Shown piece after piece: positions 36,161 to 43,971 of a stretch of DNA of 64,000 nucleotides. A model generated the notes under the pieces. That model was not told where the DNA came from. It saw only the letters and a program-made list of their open reading frames with translations, and did not search any database. A program made the position numbers and the translations under genes. Location: assembly GCF_025340265.1 (NCBI RefSeq), contig NZ_CP022707.1, forward strand, positions 248,001 through 312,000. The letters run 5' to 3'. The DNA is from Novosphingobium sp. 9. Its GTDB lineage: Bacteria; Pseudomonadota; Alphaproteobacteria; Sphingomonadales; Sphingomonadaceae. The first letter of the stretch is position 1. Every line of letters starts with the position of its first letter.

Positions 36161-36439
36161 TCACCGGGCGCGATTGCGCTCCGTAAACGAAATCACTTCG
36201 CCCGACCGGCGCTTGCCGGTGCTGGTGACGTTGCGGGTGGGATCGTTCGGTGAAAATGGTGGCTGCACCTGGCGGAGAGTTTCGATGTACGATTCGAGGT
36301 CCGCAATCGTGTAGCGGATCGCTCGCCCGATCAACACGTAGTGCAAACGCCCCTCGTTCCGGGCCTTTCGCAAGGTCCGGATCGAGAGGCGCAGCCGATC
36401 TGCGGCTTCCGCTTCAGTCAATAGTAGCTGCTGTGTCAC
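36161..36439 (-). CDS. Helix-turn-helix excisionase-like protein
   Basis: 92 residues from a GTG overlapping the methyltransferase stop (GTGA). The N-terminal half (LLTEAEAADRLRLSIRTLRKARNEGRLHYVLIGRAIRYTIADLESYI) is a MerR/excisionase-type winged helix (HTH_17 family). Placed directly upstream of integrase, it is the likely directionality factor, although P2 phages use Cox for this. Confidence 0.75.
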   Translation of the reverse strand: MTQQLLLTEAEAADRLRLSIRTLRKARNEGRLHYVLIGRAIRYTIADLESYIETLRQVQPPFSPNDPTRNVTSTGKRRSGEVISFTERNRAR

Positions 36440-37167
36440 CGGTTCGCCTGTTCCCAGGCGGCGGAGATGCGGGCGATGGCGGTTTGGAAGTGCTTCGGGT
36501 TGTGCTCGATGCCGGTGAAGATCTTGCCCGCGCGGATCGCAGCAACGCCGGTGCTGCCGGTGCCCATGAAAGGATCGATGACGGTGCGCCCGGAGACGTT
36601 CCGAAGGATCTTGTTCATCACTTCGTCGGGCTTGACCGCGGGATGCGCGTAGTCCTTCAGGGCACGGGACCGGCATTCCACCACGCGCTTGAGGTCAGCG
36701 AGGCTGCCCTCAGGGTGATAGCCCCGGTTCCATGCGTGGAAATACAGCTCCAATTCGGGCACGTAGTGCTTGTTGGCGACGGGCATGGGCGTGAGTTTGC
36801 GCCAGACGCATAGTGCGAATCGGTGAAACAGGCCGTTGAGATAAGCCGAGACGCCTGGCAACTGGTCGTTGTGGCAGAACACGACGACGCTGCCGCATAG
36901 CAGCGGATTGATGATCTTGTGATCGAAACCGCGATCGAGGCCCTCCTGCTGGATCTGGTCGAGATAAGGCCGGTGCTTGCGAAACGATCCGCCGCCCGCC
37001 GTCCTGATGACGTAGGGCGGGTCCATCACCTCGGCATCGAAGAAGCCAAGCTGCGGGCGCAGCCGGTAGGCGTCGGCGCAATAGAGCGTGTGCGGGCCGA
37101 TGCGGACCATAGTCATGTCGCCTTCCGGCGCGCCCGGATCGTAGCCTATCCAGATAGGCGCGTTCAC
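36436..37167 (-). CDS. DNA methyltransferase (beta-class, N4/N6)
   Basis: 243 residues with the catalytic DPPY near residue 49 and, near residues 200-210, the SAM-binding DPFMGTGSTGVAAIRAG. The order DPPY before FxGxG is that of beta-class amino-methyltransferases. There is no restriction gene beside it, so it probably protects phage DNA or regulates rather than restricts. The target sequence cannot be predicted. Its start overlaps the HicB-like stop (ATGA). Confidence 0.87.
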   Translation of the reverse strand: MNAPIWIGYDPGAPEGDMTMVRIGPHTLYCADAYRLRPQLGFFDAEVMDPPYVIRTAGGGSFRKHRPYLDQIQQEGLDRGFDHKIINPLLCGSVVVFCHNDQLPGVSAYLNGLFHRFALCVWRKLTPMPVANKHYVPELELYFHAWNRGYHPEGSLADLKRVVECRSRALKDYAHPAVKPDEVMNKILRNVSGRTVIDPFMGTGSTGVAAIRAGKIFTGIEHNPKHFQTAIARISAAWEQANR

Positions 37168-37346
37168 AGGTCTTCAAGCCCGTCGATCATCTCGTCGAGC
37201 ATCTTGACCGCCTCGATGATCGTGGATCCGTGCGTTATGCAGGGCCAGAGTTCCGGGCATTCGGCCAGCCAGACCTGGTCTTCTTCCGACCAGCGGATGA
37301 TGACGGTGCAGGTGTGATCGAAGCGCTTGCGGGGCGGAATGTTCAT
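37164..37346 (-). CDS. HicB-like small protein
   Basis: 60 residues: CTVIIRWSEEDQVWLAECPELWPCITHGSTIIEAV is the partial RNase-H-like fold of the HicB family, with the typical D-x-x-W/Y-x-A-x-x-P-E-L core. No HicA toxin is found beside it, so it is not evidence of a toxin-antitoxin pair. Coupled by ATGA overlaps on both sides. Confidence 0.72.
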   Translation of the reverse strand: MNIPPRKRFDHTCTVIIRWSEEDQVWLAECPELWPCITHGSTIIEAVKMLDEMIDGLEDL

Positions 37347-37621
37347 GGTTCGAACCTCTTTGTGCGGCGGCGGAAAGCTTCCAGCTCGGCCGGGAATGTG
37401 ATTTCGGTGCCGTTGCGGTTGGCGAAGAACAGGCCTTCGATTTCCGAGCCGTTGGGGTGGCCGCCTTGAATCCAGCCCAGCCCGCGCTTTTCTAGACTGC
37501 GGGCCGTGCGCCAAGTGGCGGCGCTCCGCAGACCGACGCCGAAGCCGCATCCGTCCTTGGGATCGAAATGCGACGTGCGCAGCATGAGCAGCTGATGGGG
37601 GGACAGTTTCGGGGCGGTCAT
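37343..37621 (-). CDS. Hypothetical phage protein, 92 aa
   Basis: Starts MTAPKLSPHQLLMLRTSHF; contains a small winged-helix-like pattern (SAATWRTARSLEKRGLGWIQGG) and FFANRNGTEITFPAELEAFRRR. No family recognised. The ATG at 37621 overlaps the upstream stop and the stop overlaps the HicB-like start, so it is part of the coupled early operon. Confidence 0.6.
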   Translation of the reverse strand: MTAPKLSPHQLLMLRTSHFDPKDGCGFGVGLRSAATWRTARSLEKRGLGWIQGGHPNGSEIEGLFFANRNGTEITFPAELEAFRRRTKRFEP

Positions 37622-37908
37622 TGGCCGGTGTTCGTGAAATTGCGGCGGAGCCACGGCACGCCGCCGTGCGAGAAGGGGATCAGCTGGGCGGGTGTGTAAT
37701 CCAGCGGAACCACGGTGATGACGACGGCGAGGCCATCGCAGAAGCGCAGGAGGATCCGCGCCTTTGCCGTGCGCGCGCAGCGTGCGCCGAATCGGGCGGC
37801 GATCTGCACCGCCGGGCTGGCCAGCGCCGCCTCGGCCTGTGCCTGCGTGCCGCCGACGCGCTCCATGAAGCGCTCGATCGCGCGGGGGGTGATAACCAGC
37901 GGCGGCAC
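37618..37908 (-). CDS. Hypothetical phage protein, 96 aa
   Basis: GTG start at 37908, two bases after the preceding stop. The sequence PRAIERFMERVGGTQAQAEAAL followed by RTAKARILLRFCDGLAVVITV resembles small phage proteins of unknown role. A longer in-frame start would overlap the preceding gene completely. Stop overlaps the next ATG. Confidence 0.6.
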   Translation of the reverse strand: MPPLVITPRAIERFMERVGGTQAQAEAALASPAVQIAARFGARCARTAKARILLRFCDGLAVVITVVPLDYTPAQLIPFSHGGVPWLRRNFTNTGQ

Positions 37909-37910
37909 GG

Positions 37911-38090
37911 TCAGCGTCCGATCCGCAGGAGATTGTCGGCGGCAGTCTGGGCGCGCTCGATCCCGATAGTCCACCAGCGGTGCGAGGCGGAGCCGGGGCA
38001 ATAGGGGTTGGCAGGCAGCGGCTCACCATGGAAGCGGGCGGCGATGACGGCTTCGCGCGCGGCGGCCTGTGCCTTGCGGATAGCGATCAT
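37911..38090 (-). CDS. Small Rmf/CrpP-like protein
   Basis: 59 residues, too short for most gene finders. The pattern AAxEAVxAxxFxGEP...NPYCPGS..HRWWTIGIERAQ resembles the CPY...R..W..G...A core of ribosome modulation factor and the CrpP family. ATG at 38090 overlaps the upstream stop (ATGA). Function in the phage is unknown; the family link rests on pattern recognition only. Confidence 0.62.
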   Translation of the reverse strand: MIAIRKAQAAAREAVIAARFHGEPLPANPYCPGSASHRWWTIGIERAQTAADNLLRIGR

Positions 38091-38266
38091 CGCAGCAGCT
38101 CCCGCGCGGCGTAGGCCATGAGCACGACGCCGCCACCGCTGGCAGCGAGGCCGAGGTAGAGACGGACGAGTATCCGTTCCCAGCGGTCGCCCATCCTGCC
38201 GAGCGCCTCGTTTTCGAGACGGAAGCGCATGTCCTCGCGCTCTTCGGGGGTGATCGGCGCGCTCAC
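38087..38266 (-). CDS. Small membrane protein
   Basis: 59 residues from a GTG overlapping the previous stop (GTGA). A charged N-terminal half (PEEREDMRFRLENEALGRMGDRWE) and one C-terminal membrane helix (LVRLYLGLAASGGGVVLMAYAA). Function unknown; member of the coupled chain of tiny early genes. Confidence 0.6.
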   Translation of the reverse strand: MSAPITPEEREDMRFRLENEALGRMGDRWERILVRLYLGLAASGGGVVLMAYAARELLR

Positions 38267-38469
38267 TGGACGGCTCCCGCCATCAGATCGAGCGTGCAAT
38301 CGGGGCAGTGGGCGATGGCTTCATCGTCGATGTATTCGACATCCCAGCCCTCGGGCAGGCGCGGGGACTGGCGCAGCTCGATCGCATCGCAGCGGGCGCA
38401 TTCGAAGACATGCGGAATCTGGCGCGGCGCGTGATTCGCAGGGTGGGTCTTTCTGGCATGGATACGCAT
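38263..38469 (-). CDS. Small zinc-ribbon protein
   Basis: 68 residues with two CxxC pairs, CARCD and CPDC, about 32 residues apart, in the layout of a zinc ribbon (HVFECARCDAIEL ... IAHCPDCTLDL). A distinct starting region MRIHARKTHPAN is basic. Probable nucleic-acid or protein binding; no family named. Confidence 0.65.
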   Translation of the reverse strand: MRIHARKTHPANHAPRQIPHVFECARCDAIELRQSPRLPEGWDVEYIDDEAIAHCPDCTLDLMAGAVQ

Positions 38470-38488
38470 GGGGACGATCTCCCGAAGG

Positions 38489-38650
38489 TCAGATGCTGGA
38501 CCAGGTGAAGAGGAAGGCGCGGGCCGCGATCACGGCGGCGGCGAGCAGGATCAGCGCGGCGGCGACCCGCAGGCGCGAGGTGCGCTGGAGCGCGGGGCCG
38601 ACCGGGCGGCAGGCACGGCAGGGGCAGTGGCTGGGATGAACACGGGACAT
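38489..38650 (-). CDS. Small membrane protein, 53 aa
   Basis: MSRVHPSHCPCRACRP, then a single hydrophobic helix (VAAALILLAAAVIAARAFLF). The ATG at 38650 overlaps the preceding gene's TGA (TGATG). The N-terminal CPCRAC may bind metal. Function unknown. Confidence 0.55.
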   Translation of the reverse strand: MSRVHPSHCPCRACRPVGPALQRTSRLRVAAALILLAAAVIAARAFLFTWSSI

Positions 38651-39180
38651 CAGGCAGCACTCCGTTGCGCCTGTGCGGCCCGCCGGGCGCGCAAGGCATG
38701 GTTGATGCGGGCGGTGTGGTGGATGGCGGGACCCGCGCGGCCGTCGCCCAGGTGCCAGGCGAGCCCTTCGAGGATCGCGCGCTGGAGAAGCAGGCTGTCG
38801 GTTGGTGCGCGCTGGATCTCGGCGCCGACGCGATCTAGGGCGAGAGCGACGGCATCAATGCGGGCTGGCAGCGAGGCGTGGTGCGGAGCCTCCCCCTCGC
38901 CCGTCACGATCCACTGCCATTCGGTGGCGAGCACGCGCCAGGCGTCCAGATCGCGCCCGGCGGTTTCGGGATCGAGGCGCTTTTCGCGCACGAGCTGGGG
39001 ATAGGCCTTTTCACGCCGGGCGACGGCGGTGCGGCACTGCTGCAGGATCGCTTCGTATTCGTGGCGAAGGGGCGGCAGATCCTGCGTCCCGTCAGGCCGG
39101 TAATCGCGGCTCTGCCAGATCACGGTGGGGTAATAGGGATCGTGGCGCAGCGGCGCCGGGGATGCGGACGCGCGGGCCAT
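38650..39180 (-). CDS. Hypothetical phage protein, 176 aa
   Basis: Soluble, largely helical protein: YEAILQQCRTAVARREKAYPQLV, then LDAWRVLATEWQWIVTGEG and ILEGLAWHLGDGRAGP. The ATG at 39180 overlaps the primase stop (TGATG). Placement after the primase-helicase suggests a replication accessory role, but no family is recognised. Confidence 0.65.
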   Translation of the reverse strand: MARASASPAPLRHDPYYPTVIWQSRDYRPDGTQDLPPLRHEYEAILQQCRTAVARREKAYPQLVREKRLDPETAGRDLDAWRVLATEWQWIVTGEGEAPHHASLPARIDAVALALDRVGAEIQRAPTDSLLLQRAILEGLAWHLGDGRAGPAIHHTARINHALRARRAAQAQRSAA

Positions 39181-41825
39181 CAGATCACCCGCCCAGCATC
39201 GAGAGGCTGCTGGAAGATCCAGCACTTCACGTGCTTGCCCGAGGGCGAATTCACGCTTTCGTACTTCAGGAACTTGCGCGAGTGCGAATTGCGCAGAACC
39301 TTGCGCAGGGCATCGCCATCAGGCGGCACGATCCCGGCCTGACGTGCGCGCGCCTCGAATTCCACTAGGCGGATCGCGATCTTCTGATCGGGCTTGCGAT
39401 GCTGGTTGAGCGACTTGCCTTCGGCGTGGGCGGTGCCCGGCTCGCGGTCGATCAGGTATTCGACCTGGTCCCAGAACTTGGCAACCAGAGGGTGATCGCC
39501 GCCGCAGGACTGCTGGCGGTTGATCGCCATGGCATCGACCAGCTGCAGCGTTTCCGCGATCCATTCAGGCCGTATGTCCGGGAACAGGCCGGGCAGGCAT
39601 TCGACGGCTGCGGCCAGCTGGCTGTGGTTGAGGATGCAGCGATCGTTGACCAGCCCTTCGACGCGATCACCCATGGTGCGCTGGTGGCGTTCGAAGTGCT
39701 CGAAGAAGGCGGGGAGGTACTTCCCCTCAAGCCGGGTGGCGTGGACGATGGTGCCGGAGAGCCGCTCCATCGGCCAGCGCTTGAGCCGGGTCGCCGCCTC
39801 GCGGGCGTGTTCGGAGAACCGCGACTTGTCGACGTCCATCGACATGAGGCGTTCGAGCACGGCAGGCTGCGCATCGATCCGCTCATTCTGCATGAGGTAG
39901 ATCGAGCCGAGGAACGGCGGTTCCGAGGTTTCGAAGCCGTTGGTCTTGCGCGCGGTGCCGCGTGGGTTGCGGCCGTTGTAGATGGTGAGCAGGTCGTTGT
40001 AGTCATACGAGCGGCGGCCCGATGGCTTGTCATCGTCGCGCTTGCCCTCGATCAGGCCCACCGGAAGGTTGGCGACCTTCATCATCACGCGTCCGAGGAA
40101 GGCGAGCGACCCCGCGTTCGGATCGTAGCCTTCGTGATTGAAGCGGCCGAGCAGCTTCCACAGGAAGATCATCATGGTGGTCTTGCCCGAGCCGGGCATG
40201 CCGGTGACTTCGAGGAAGCCCAGCGAGCCATCGCGTGCGCGGATCTGCACGGCGAAGAGCGACATCGTGAAGAAGGCGAGCGCGACGAAGCCCTTGGGGC
40301 CGAAGGCGGTCCAGAAATCGCCCAGCCACTCGAAATCGAGCTTGTCGGCATCGTAGGTGATGTCGAGCAGCCGCTCTTCGGAATAGAGCTTCACCGCCTG
40401 CTTGCCGAAATCGAAGTAGCGCTCGCCATTCAGGGGGATCAGGCGGCCTTCGCGCACGGCGATATCGCCAAGGATCCACGCGCGGTGCGGTTCGGAATAG
40501 CCGGTGGCGAGCACCGGGGTGACAACTTTGAGGTGCCGGATTTGGTGACGGATCAGCCGGTCCAGCTGTTCCTGCGTGCCCGACCACTGGCCCGCGAAGG
40601 CGAGCAGGCGCTTCTTGAACTCCGCGCTGTTCGCGCAGGCGTTGTTGGAGAAGCGGGCTTTCTGGGTGGGCGCGTCGGGAAAATCGACCTGAAGGAAGTA
40701 GTTGGTTTCGTCGAGGATGTCGTCACGCTCGCGGTAGAGCATGCGGAAGGCACAGGTGGAGATCTCGTCCACCATGAGCGTGCGCTCTTCATCGTCGTTG
40801 TAGGTGACCTTGCACCACCACAGGCGGTTGCCGTGGCGGAAATCGAAGCTGGACAGCTTCTTGCGGTCGTAGATCAGCTTGGCCTTTTCGTGGGGCGTCG
40901 CTGCGATCGTGACCGCGCCGTTCCAGAGGTATCCCTCGATCGCGGGACCGGAAAGCGGCCCGGTATCACCCTCACCGCGATATTCGACGTGATCGAGGAG
41001 GAGGTCGTTCCAGTCCTTGGATGTGCCCTCGCCATCGGGGCTGACCTGCGCGGCGGTAGCGGCCCAGCCTTCGGCCTGTGCGCGGCGAACGAACTTGCGC
41101 GCCCATTTGACCCCAGCGCCGCCGGGATCGAAGGCAAAGACCAGGCGTGGGCGAAGGGTGCGCTTGAGGCGCAGCAGCTCTGCACTGAGATCCGCCAGGA
41201 AGTGCTCGGGCCAGTAGTTGCAGGACATGGCCGAGACGGCGAGCAGCTTGGCGCCCTGATTAAGCGCGACCGCATTGAAGATGCCTTCGGTGATCCAGAT
41301 GTCTTCGGCGGTGGCGAGCTGTTCCAGCGTGATCCTGGGCGGGATCCAGCAATGGCCGCCGGGCTTGCCGCCGAACGCGAAGTGCGCCTTGGCCTTGAAC
41401 CGGCCCGGCTTGTCGATGATGCGTTCCCAATAGGTATCGCCCACCGGGAAGCGCACGGTGGCGCTGGTGTGGCCGGTCTTGCTGTCGCGATAGAGTTCCT
41501 GCGTATAGGTGCCGCGCAGGAGGCGCAGATCGAGGCCGCGTTCATGCGAGAGGTAGGCGTCGGCGGCAGCGGCGGGGTTTTCCTCGGAGGCCGGGAAGCG
41601 CTTCGACCAGTCCTCGAACAGATCGGGCAGGAGGGCGCGGACGCTGTCTTCCCACCCGCACTTTTCCTGCCGCCCGCACCGGACGATCTTGGGCTCCTTC
41701 GCAGAGCAGTAGGCTTCGCGCTGGCCGCAGCTGGGGCACTTGCCCTCCTGCATCCAGCTGCCCTTGGTCTTGCGGAACTGGAACTGTGCGGTGAGCGCCT
41801 TGATGACTTCGGCTTCGAGGTTCAC
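39180..41825 (-). CDS. Phage primase-helicase (zinc finger, TOPRIM, P-loop ATPase)
   Basis: 881 residues, GTG start overlapping the upstream stop. The N-terminal zinc site CPSCGQREAYC with VRCGRQEKC (residues 28-52) and the TOPRIM-like block EDIWITEGIFNAVALNQ ... LVFAFDPGGAGVKWA (about 190-260) define a primase half. The C-terminal half has Walker A GMPGSGKTTMMIFLW near residue 530 and downstream sensor motifs of a hexameric helicase-like ATPase. It probably initiates replication of the phage, in place of the P2 gpA nickase, which I do not see. Confidence 0.85.
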   Translation of the reverse strand: MNLEAEVIKALTAQFQFRKTKGSWMQEGKCPSCGQREAYCSAKEPKIVRCGRQEKCGWEDSVRALLPDLFEDWSKRFPASEENPAAAADAYLSHERGLDLRLLRGTYTQELYRDSKTGHTSATVRFPVGDTYWERIIDKPGRFKAKAHFAFGGKPGGHCWIPPRITLEQLATAEDIWITEGIFNAVALNQGAKLLAVSAMSCNYWPEHFLADLSAELLRLKRTLRPRLVFAFDPGGAGVKWARKFVRRAQAEGWAATAAQVSPDGEGTSKDWNDLLLDHVEYRGEGDTGPLSGPAIEGYLWNGAVTIAATPHEKAKLIYDRKKLSSFDFRHGNRLWWCKVTYNDDEERTLMVDEISTCAFRMLYRERDDILDETNYFLQVDFPDAPTQKARFSNNACANSAEFKKRLLAFAGQWSGTQEQLDRLIRHQIRHLKVVTPVLATGYSEPHRAWILGDIAVREGRLIPLNGERYFDFGKQAVKLYSEERLLDITYDADKLDFEWLGDFWTAFGPKGFVALAFFTMSLFAVQIRARDGSLGFLEVTGMPGSGKTTMMIFLWKLLGRFNHEGYDPNAGSLAFLGRVMMKVANLPVGLIEGKRDDDKPSGRRSYDYNDLLTIYNGRNPRGTARKTNGFETSEPPFLGSIYLMQNERIDAQPAVLERLMSMDVDKSRFSEHAREAATRLKRWPMERLSGTIVHATRLEGKYLPAFFEHFERHQRTMGDRVEGLVNDRCILNHSQLAAAVECLPGLFPDIRPEWIAETLQLVDAMAINRQQSCGGDHPLVAKFWDQVEYLIDREPGTAHAEGKSLNQHRKPDQKIAIRLVEFEARARQAGIVPPDGDALRKVLRNSHSRKFLKYESVNSPSGKHVKCWIFQQPLDAGRVI

Positions 41826-41971
41826 TGCCCGGCGTCCTCCGCCCGGTCCGCTTCGTGCAGGCAGAAACCGCAGAGGCGGCGCCATCCGATCCCGTTGGTG
41901 AAAGCATCGAAGAGCGTCTTCCAGGGCAGGCCGCAGCCTTGGCATCCCTTGCTCACGTGTACGTTGGACAA
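41822..41971 (-). CDS. Small Cys-rich protein
   Basis: About 49 residues from a TTG start with GGGGGAAG upstream (or a GTG at 41956). Two cysteine pairs, CQGCG and CGFC, plus a His suggest a treble-clef or zinc-ribbon fold. Stop overlaps the primase GTG (GTGA). Too short for standard gene calls; supported by the coupling and the cysteine pattern. Confidence 0.55.
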   Translation of the reverse strand: MSNVHVSKGCQGCGLPWKTLFDAFTNGIGWRRLCGFCLHEADRAEDAGQ

Positions 41972-42045
41972 AACTTCCCCCTCGGCCAAAGCGGCCGTTC
42001 GTAAAAATCAGCGTGTGGTGAGTGGCGGGCCGGGTGGCCGGCGCG

Positions 42046-42420
42046 TCAGGTGACGAACATGCTCATCTGATCGTCATCCGGTTCGGCCCCGCGCGAGGGC
42101 GGCAGGACGTGCGGCACCTGATCGACCGGGCAGACCGGCAGATCGAGATCGGGCCGGTCGATCAGCCCCGGATTGAACGAATGCACGAACGACACCTCGA
42201 CCATGTAGGTGTGGCCGCAGCCGGTGTTGGTGCAGTGCGCGTGCAGGTGCTTCACCTTGGGGGTGATGCGCTCGCTGCGGCGGATGAAGGCCGGGGCCTC
42301 GCACTTCGGGCAGAGCACGAAGGCGGCATCGCGGCCGGACTGCGAACCGCCCGAGCGCAGGCGGAATGCCATCGGCGCGAAAATCAGCGGTCTTCCGCGA
42401 ATGTGGCCTTCCCCGCTCAT
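42046..42420 (-). CDS. ogr: Ogr/Delta-like zinc-finger late transcription activator
   Basis: 124 residues whose centre reads CPKCEAPAFIRRSERITPKV, then HAHCTNTGCGHTYMVEVSFVHSFNPG. The arrangement C-x2-C-x(about 22)-C-x4-C followed by an aromatic-rich segment is the P2 Ogr / P4 Delta zinc finger, which activates late promoters through the RNA polymerase alpha subunit. N- and C-terminal extensions are longer than in P2 (72 aa). It is in the early operon and should switch on the tail genes to its right. Confidence 0.85.
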   Translation of the reverse strand: MSGEGHIRGRPLIFAPMAFRLRSGGSQSGRDAAFVLCPKCEAPAFIRRSERITPKVKHLHAHCTNTGCGHTYMVEVSFVHSFNPGLIDRPDLDLPVCPVDQVPHVLPPSRGAEPDDDQMSMFVT

Positions 42421-42875
42421 ACCTGTCCCCCCATCAGCTTGAGGCGGGCGAGCTGCGCGAACAGCGCCTGAATGCCCTCCTCGGTTTCGATAATCGCGCG
42501 CGTCACCGCACCTGCGTCGCGCATGTCCGCCGCGACCATCAGGGCGGCGGCAATCGCCTCGCCCGATTCCTTCGCGGCCTTGCCCGAGGTTTCGAGCAGC
42601 TGGGCAGCGGCATCGTGGTTGGCGGCGGTCAGCAGGCCGAGTCTCGCACCGAAACATTCGTGAAACGGGCGATCCTCGCCCCCGGCCCGGCCATAGGCAT
42701 CGTCGAGCCGGACAGCGTCGATAAAGCTGATTTCGCGTCCGGTATCGGGATCGGAGAATTTGCGCACCGACCATTCGGACTTGCCGATCACCTCGGCGCA
42801 ACCGTCCCACCCAAGCAGGTCGGCAATACGCGACAGCGCGCGATAGGGGGTGAGCGGGCGGCGTTCCTTCGTCAT
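42417..42875 (-). CDS. Phage regulatory protein, CII-like
   Basis: 152 residues. N-terminal helices TPYRALSRIADLLGWDGCAEVIGKSEWSVRKFSDPD followed by AVRLDDAYGRAGGE and a helical C-terminus resemble the CII/CP76 regulator family of temperate phages. Second gene of the early operon, coupled to the Cro-like gene (ATGA) and to ogr. The assignment is by pattern and position. Confidence 0.65.
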   Translation of the reverse strand: MTKERRPLTPYRALSRIADLLGWDGCAEVIGKSEWSVRKFSDPDTGREISFIDAVRLDDAYGRAGGEDRPFHECFGARLGLLTAANHDAAAQLLETSGKAAKESGEAIAAALMVAADMRDAGAVTRAIIETEEGIQALFAQLARLKLMGGQV

Positions 42876-43225
42876 CGCGAAGCCCCCTGACGGCGAGGAG
42901 CGCGGTCCAAACCGTTCTGCCGATTGCCGTATCCGGCGCGGTGGTCGGTCCCTACGAAGCGTGCACTGGTGCACTGATCGACGCCGGTCCAGCGCTCGGG
43001 CGCCGGGGGCAGATCTACAGGATAGATATCGGGGCGAAGATCATGACGGGATACGCCAGTCAGCTTCTCAGCAAGCAAAACCTTTTCCGCCGGAAGCTGC
43101 TTCGACTGGTTCAGCCACCGCCAGACGGTGGGCTGCGTCACGCTGAATGCGTCGGCCATGGCCTGCTCCGTTTCGAAGCAGGCCCGGACTTCGCGCAGGG
43201 CTTCATAGCGGCTAATGGTCGTCAT
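42872..43225 (-). CDS. Cro/YdaS-like repressor
   Basis: 117 residues beginning MTTISRYEALREVRACFETEQAMADAFSVTQPTVWRWLNQSKQLP, a helix-turn-helix of the YdaS/Cro type that reads 'FSVTQPTVWRWL' as helix 2-turn-recognition helix. First gene of the minus-strand early operon and divergent from the CI gene. The start ATG is seven bases from a -10 element, so its mRNA is probably leaderless. The first operator overlaps this start. Confidence 0.82.
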   Translation of the reverse strand: MTTISRYEALREVRACFETEQAMADAFSVTQPTVWRWLNQSKQLPAEKVLLAEKLTGVSRHDLRPDIYPVDLPPAPERWTGVDQCTSARFVGTDHRAGYGNRQNGLDRAPRRQGASR

Positions 43226-43251
43226 ACGGTTCCGTATAGACGGGAACGTAT
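43224..43251. promoter_or_regulatory. Adjacent repressor operators O1 and O2
   Basis: Two abutting 14-bp sites: 43224-43237 is a perfect ATACG-N4-CGTAT palindrome and 43238-43251 (AGACG-N4-CGTAT) has one mismatch. They cover the Cro-like start codon and -10 element. Confidence 0.8.
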
Positions 43252-43260
43252 ATTTAGCAA
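43233..43260 (-). promoter_or_regulatory. Early promoter for the Cro-like gene
   Basis: On the minus strand TTGCTA, 16-base spacer, TATACG; the ATG follows seven bases after the -10, overlapped by operators O1/O2. Confidence 0.65.
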
Positions 43261-43268
43261 CGGAAAAG

Positions 43269-43299
43269 TTGAATGAATGCATATACGCGGACGTATAAT
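43269..43299 (+). promoter_or_regulatory. Promoter for the CI-like repressor
   Basis: TTGAAT, 19-base spacer, perfect TATAAT at 43294-43299; the predicted transcription start is within about three bases of the ATG at 43309. Confidence 0.65.
43283..43296. promoter_or_regulatory. Repressor operator O3
   Basis: Perfect ATACG-N4-CGTAT palindrome overlapping the -10 element of the CI promoter, as expected for autoregulation. Confidence 0.8.
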
Positions 43300-43308
43300 G
43301 TGCGCACG

Positions 43309-43971
43309 ATGTGGGAAATCGTGCCAGCACGTCTCGAAGCCGCGATGCGGCGAGTAGGGATCAATCGATCACAACTGGCTGCCGCCGTTGGGGTCTCACA
43401 GCCGTCCATTTCGCGGCTTTTAAGTGGAGAAACAAAGACTACGCGTGTTCTGGACCTGATCGCCGCGACGCTGAGAACAACCCCTTCCTACCTGAAGGGC
43501 GACGTTGAAAATCCTGAGCTGGACACCGATGGCGAGGACACTGGTCCGTTGCCAAATCTGGACGACGTGGAGATCGACAGCATCGATCTGGCCTATGGAA
43601 TGGGCGGTACGTTTCTGGATGGTGCAGTCATTCAGGTCGAGAAGGTGAAATTCTCACGAAAGTGGCTTCGTCAGTTCACCAACTCGCCTCCTAATATGCT
43701 CTGCAGCACGCGGGGCATGGGCGATTCTATGATGCCGACGATCCACGATCAGGACGTGGTAATCATCGACCGATCCCAGACCGTGCCGGAGATGGGCGAC
43801 AAGATCTGGGCTATGTCGTTTGCTGGCCTGGGAATGATCAAACGACTCCGTGCTCTGCCGGACGGCACCATGAAGATCAGTTCCGACAACCATTTGGTGC
43901 GCGATGAAATCGCAGGCGATGGCGAACTTTACATCGTGGGCAGGGTCGTTGCGGTGGTGAAAAGCGTTTGA
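43309..43971 (+). CDS. CI-like phage repressor with S24 peptidase domain
   Basis: 220 residues: N-terminal HTH (INRSQLAAAVGVSQPSISRLLSGET) and C-terminal LexA/CI fold with Ser140 (GMGDSMMPTI) and Lys178 (MIKRL), the usual catalytic dyad. No clear Ala-Gly cleavage site is visible in the linker (AYGMGGTFLDG), so self-cleavage is uncertain. Start 43309 is preferred to the in-frame ATG at 43273 because the latter lies upstream of the -10 box; the transcript would be leaderless, as for lambda cI. Confidence 0.9.
   Translation: MWEIVPARLEAAMRRVGINRSQLAAAVGVSQPSISRLLSGETKTTRVLDLIAATLRTTPSYLKGDVENPELDTDGEDTGPLPNLDDVEIDSIDLAYGMGGTFLDGAVIQVEKVKFSRKWLRQFTNSPPNMLCSTRGMGDSMMPTIHDQDVVIIDRSQTVPEMGDKIWAMSFAGLGMIKRLRALPDGTMKISSDNHLVRDEIAGDGELYIVGRVVAVVKSV

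Noticed and set aside
36436..37167. Restriction-modification system
   Set aside because: No restriction endonuclease adjacent to the methyltransferase.
37164..37346. Possible HicAB toxin-antitoxin system
   Set aside because: Only the HicB-like half is present; flanking genes do not resemble HicA.
39399..42053. 884-codon plus-strand frame over the primase
   Set aside because: Antisense of the primase-helicase with its zinc, TOPRIM and Walker motifs.
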